From NCBI RefSeq assembly GCF_009676705.1, contig NZ_CP046046.1, positions 558,001 to 622,000 on the forward strand: a stretch of 64,000 nt of DNA, given 5' to 3'. Below the pieces are notes generated by a model that saw nothing but the letters and a program-made list of their open reading frames with translations, ran no database searches and was not told the origin of the DNA. Shown here piece by piece: positions 62,130 through 64,000 of the stretch. Each line of letters starts with the position of its first letter. Positions within the stretch are counted from its first letter, which is position 1. The DNA is from Spiribacter sp. 2438 (GTDB taxonomy: Bacteria; Pseudomonadota; Gammaproteobacteria; Nitrococcales; Nitrococcaceae). A program made the translations under genes and the position numbers.

Positions 62130-62609
62130 ATGAAAGCGCCTGAACGCGTAACCAAATTGCTGGAGCCGGTGGTCACGGGACTTGGCTACGAGCTGGTCGG
62201 GGTGGAGTTTCATCCGGGTCGGCGCCAGGGGACGCTGCGTCTGTACATCGACCGGCCCGAGGGGATCGAGGTGGATGACTGTGCACGGGTCAGCCATCAG
62301 GTCAGTGGTGTCCTCGACGTCGAGAATCCGATAGCCGGCGAATACCTGCTGGAGGTTTCTTCACCCGGGCTGGATCGGCCGATTTTCAAGACCGAAGACT
62401 ACGACCGGTTTGCCGGGGAGACCGTCCATCTGCGGTTGCGTCGACTGCTGGACGGCCGGCGGCGTCATCACGGCCGGCTGGTCGGGTTGCGGGATGATCA
62501 GGTGGTGATTCACGAAGAGGGCGAGGAGATTGCCGTCCCACTGACGGAAATTGATCGCGCGCATCTGGAGCTGGAGCCCGAAACGGGCGGCCATCGGGAG
62601 AGCAAATAG
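62130..62609 (+). CDS. rimP: Ribosome maturation factor RimP
   Basis: RimP helps assemble the 30S subunit. The 159-residue product has LLEPVVTGLGYELVGVEF, the LRLYIDRPEGIEVDDCARVS region and the LEVSSPGLDRPIF motif, followed by a small SH3-like C-terminal domain. The ATG at 62130 gives the normal N-terminus. Three bases before nusA. Confidence 0.95.
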   Translation: MKAPERVTKLLEPVVTGLGYELVGVEFHPGRRQGTLRLYIDRPEGIEVDDCARVSHQVSGVLDVENPIAGEYLLEVSSPGLDRPIFKTEDYDRFAGETVHLRLRRLLDGRRRHHGRLVGLRDDQVVIHEEGEEIAVPLTEIDRAHLELEPETGGHRESK

Positions 62610-62612
62610 ACG

Positions 62613-64000
62613 ATGAGCAAGGAAATTCTGCTGGTTGTTGATGCCATCGCCAATGAAAAGGGCGTTGAGCAGGAGGTCATCTTCGAGGCCATCGAAGCCG
62701 CACTGGCGTCAGCGACCCAGAAGCGGCACGAGGGTGATATCGATGTCCGCGTGGCTGTCGATCGGCGCACCGGCGACTACGAGACCTTCCGCCGCTGGCA
62801 CGTGGTCGAGGATGACGTCGAGATCGAGTGGCCCGATCAGGAAATCCCGGTGACCACGGCAAAAGAGAGTGATCCGACGCTCGAGGTCGGCAGCGTTATA
62901 GAATCGCCCATGGAATCCGTGGAGTTTGGTCGCATTGCCGCCCAGACCGCCAAACAGGTGATTGTCCAGAAAGTCCGCGAGGCTGAGCGGGCCCAGGTGA
63001 TCGAAGCCTACCGAGACCGGGCCGGAGAACTCATCACCGGCATCGTCAAGCGTGTGGAGCGCGGCAGCGTTTATCTGGATCTTGGCAGCAACGCTGAGGC
63101 CTACATTCCCCGGGAGGAAATGATCAATCGCGAAGCGGTGCGGCCGGGGGATCGGCTGCGTGCCTGGTTGCGCGAAGTCCGGGAAGAGGTCCGGGGCCCT
63201 CAGCTTTTTGCCAGCCGTTCGGCACCGGATTTTCTGGTTGAACTGTTCAAGCTGGAGGTGCCCGAGGTCGGCCAGGATCTCCTCGAAATCCTGGGGGCGG
63301 CGCGGGATCCCGGGCTTCGGGCCAAGATCGCGGTGAACGCCCTGGACACCCGAATTGATCCGGTGGGTGCCTGTGTCGGCATGCGAGGCTCCCGGGTACA
63401 GGCCGTCTCCAACGAGCTGTCCGGCGAGCGCATCGACATTATCCTCTGGGATGAAAACCCGGCCCAGTTCGTCATTAATGCCATGGCTCCGGCCGAAGTC
63501 GAGTCCATCGTGGTTGACGAGGATCGCCACAGCATGGACATCGCCGTGGGCGAGGAACAGCTGTCCCAGGCCATCGGCCGGGGTGGGCAGAACGTCCGTC
63601 TCGCCAGTGAGCTGACCGGCTGGGAACTGAACGTGATGACGGCTGAAGAAGCCGAGGCCAAGAGCGAAGCCGAAGCGGCCGAGCTGGTTGAAATGTTCAT
63701 CAGCAACCTCGACGCCGAAGAGGAGCTGGCGGCTTTGCTGGTCGAAGAAGGATTCTCCAGCGTCGAAGAAGTGGCCTACGTGCCCACGGCTGAGCTGCTG
63801 GAGATCGAAGGGTTTGATGAGGACCTGGTCAACGCGCTGCGACAGCGGGCGCGGGATGTTCTTGCCGAGCGGGAGGCGGCGGTAGCCGCCGAGAATGCAC
63901 CGGCGGAGGATCTTCTGACCATGGAGGGCATGGATGCCGAGACGGCAGGACGGTTGGCGGCCCAGGGGATTCGCACCATGGAAGACCTCGCCGAGCAGTC
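62613..64000 (+). CDS. nusA: Transcription termination/antitermination factor NusA, 3' end beyond window
   Basis: The frame starts [18 protein letters not shown] and stays open to the window edge (about 462 of the usual 500 or so residues). Domains in order: N-terminal RNA-polymerase-binding domain (about 1-125), S1 (about 130-200, [18 protein letters not shown]), two KH domains (about 200-345, with [10 protein letters not shown] and [11 protein letters not shown]), then the acidic repeat region (from about 360). NusA regulates its own operon in E. coli, which fits the upstream hairpins. Confidence 0.96.
   Translation, partial: MSKEILLVVDAIANEKGVEQEVIFEAIEAALASATQKRHEGDIDVRVAVDRRTGDYETFRRWHVVEDDVEIEWPDQEIPVTTAKESDPTLEVGSVIESPMESVEFGRIAAQTAKQVIVQKVREAERAQVIEAYRDRAGELITGIVKRVERGSVYLDLGSNAEAYIPREEMINREAVRPGDRLRAWLREVREEVRGPQLFASRSAPDFLVELFKLEVPEVGQDLLEILGAARDPGLRAKIAVNALDTRIDPVGACVGMRGSRVQAVSNELSGERIDIILWDENPAQFVINAMAPAEVESIVVDEDRHSMDIAVGEEQLSQAIGRGGQNVRLASELTGWELNVMTAEEAEAKSEAEAAELVEMFISNLDAEEELAALLVEEGFSSVEEVAYVPTAELLEIEGFDEDLVNALRQRARDVLAEREAAVAAENAPAEDLLTMEGMDAETAGRLAAQGIRTMEDLAEQ

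Overview
This window reads as a stretch of chromosome from a GC-rich (roughly 63-65% by eye) gammaproteobacterium. Gene content, gene order and protein sequences fit the Ectothiorhodospiraceae/Chromatiales side of the class, perhaps a moderately halophilic, streamlined lineage such as Spiribacter or Halorhodospira. That placement comes from recall and acidic protein insertions, not from a database search. Genes are packed tightly, with many ATGA/TGATG overlaps and several TTG or GTG starts. I see no prophage, insertion sequence, integron, CRISPR array or toxin-antitoxin pair. The longest intergenic gap is about 210 bp.

Layout: (1) 1-2.9 kb: the 3' part of tRNA-Asp, ppiD, and convergent fabI. 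(2) 2.9-8.5 kb: a yejABEF-type peptide ABC importer operon. (3) 8.5-11.7 kb: der, tRNA-Arg(CCT) and tRNA-Ala(CGC) on the minus strand, two glycosyltransferase-like genes (TIGR04283 and TIGR04282/DUF2064), and an antisense tRNA-Leu(CAA) overlapping the end of the second. (4) 11.7-17.1 kb: queA-tgt-yajC-secD-secF. (5) 17.1-23.1 kb: suhB (minus), then trmJ, cysE, iscS, an IscU-like protein without the ligand cysteines, iscA, ndk and rlmN. (6) 23.1-30.7 kb: pilF-rodZ-hisS-yfgM-bamB, adk, an NfeD-type membrane protease and pdxH. (7) 30.7-35.5 kb: an unrecognised 415-residue protein divergent from an H-NS family gene, then pncB and a yadGH-type ABC exporter on the minus strand. (8) 35.7-46.9 kb: carA-carB-greA-small membrane protein-rlmE-ftsH-folP-glmM-tpiA-secG. 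(9) 47-61.9 kb: tRNA-Leu(GAG) followed by a complete nuoA-nuoN operon and a DUF2818 gene. (10) 61.9-64 kb: initiator tRNA-Met, two tandem terminator-like hairpins, rimP and the start of nusA, which runs off the window.

Functional picture: most of the window is core cell biology. It covers protein export and envelope assembly (SecDF-YajC, SecG, PpiD, BamB, YfgM, RodZ, FtsH), respiration (all 14 complex I subunits, unfused nuoC and nuoD), tRNA and rRNA modification (QueA, Tgt, TrmJ, RlmN, RlmE), translation and ribosome assembly (HisS, Der, RimP), nucleotide and cofactor synthesis (CarAB, Adk, Ndk, FolP, PncB, PdxH), and cysteine/sulfur metabolism (CysE, IscS, IscA).

The parts most worth a second look are the IscU-like scaffold that has lost its cluster-ligand cysteines, sitting in a reduced cysE-iscS-X-iscA operon; the unrecognised cysteine-free 415-residue protein that shares an AT-rich divergent promoter region with an H-NS-like regulator; a coding sequence that appears to run through an antisense tRNA gene into a coupled queA start; and terminator-like hairpins in the leaders of carAB and rimP-nusA. 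None of these amounts to a clearly new multi-gene system; I found no such system here.
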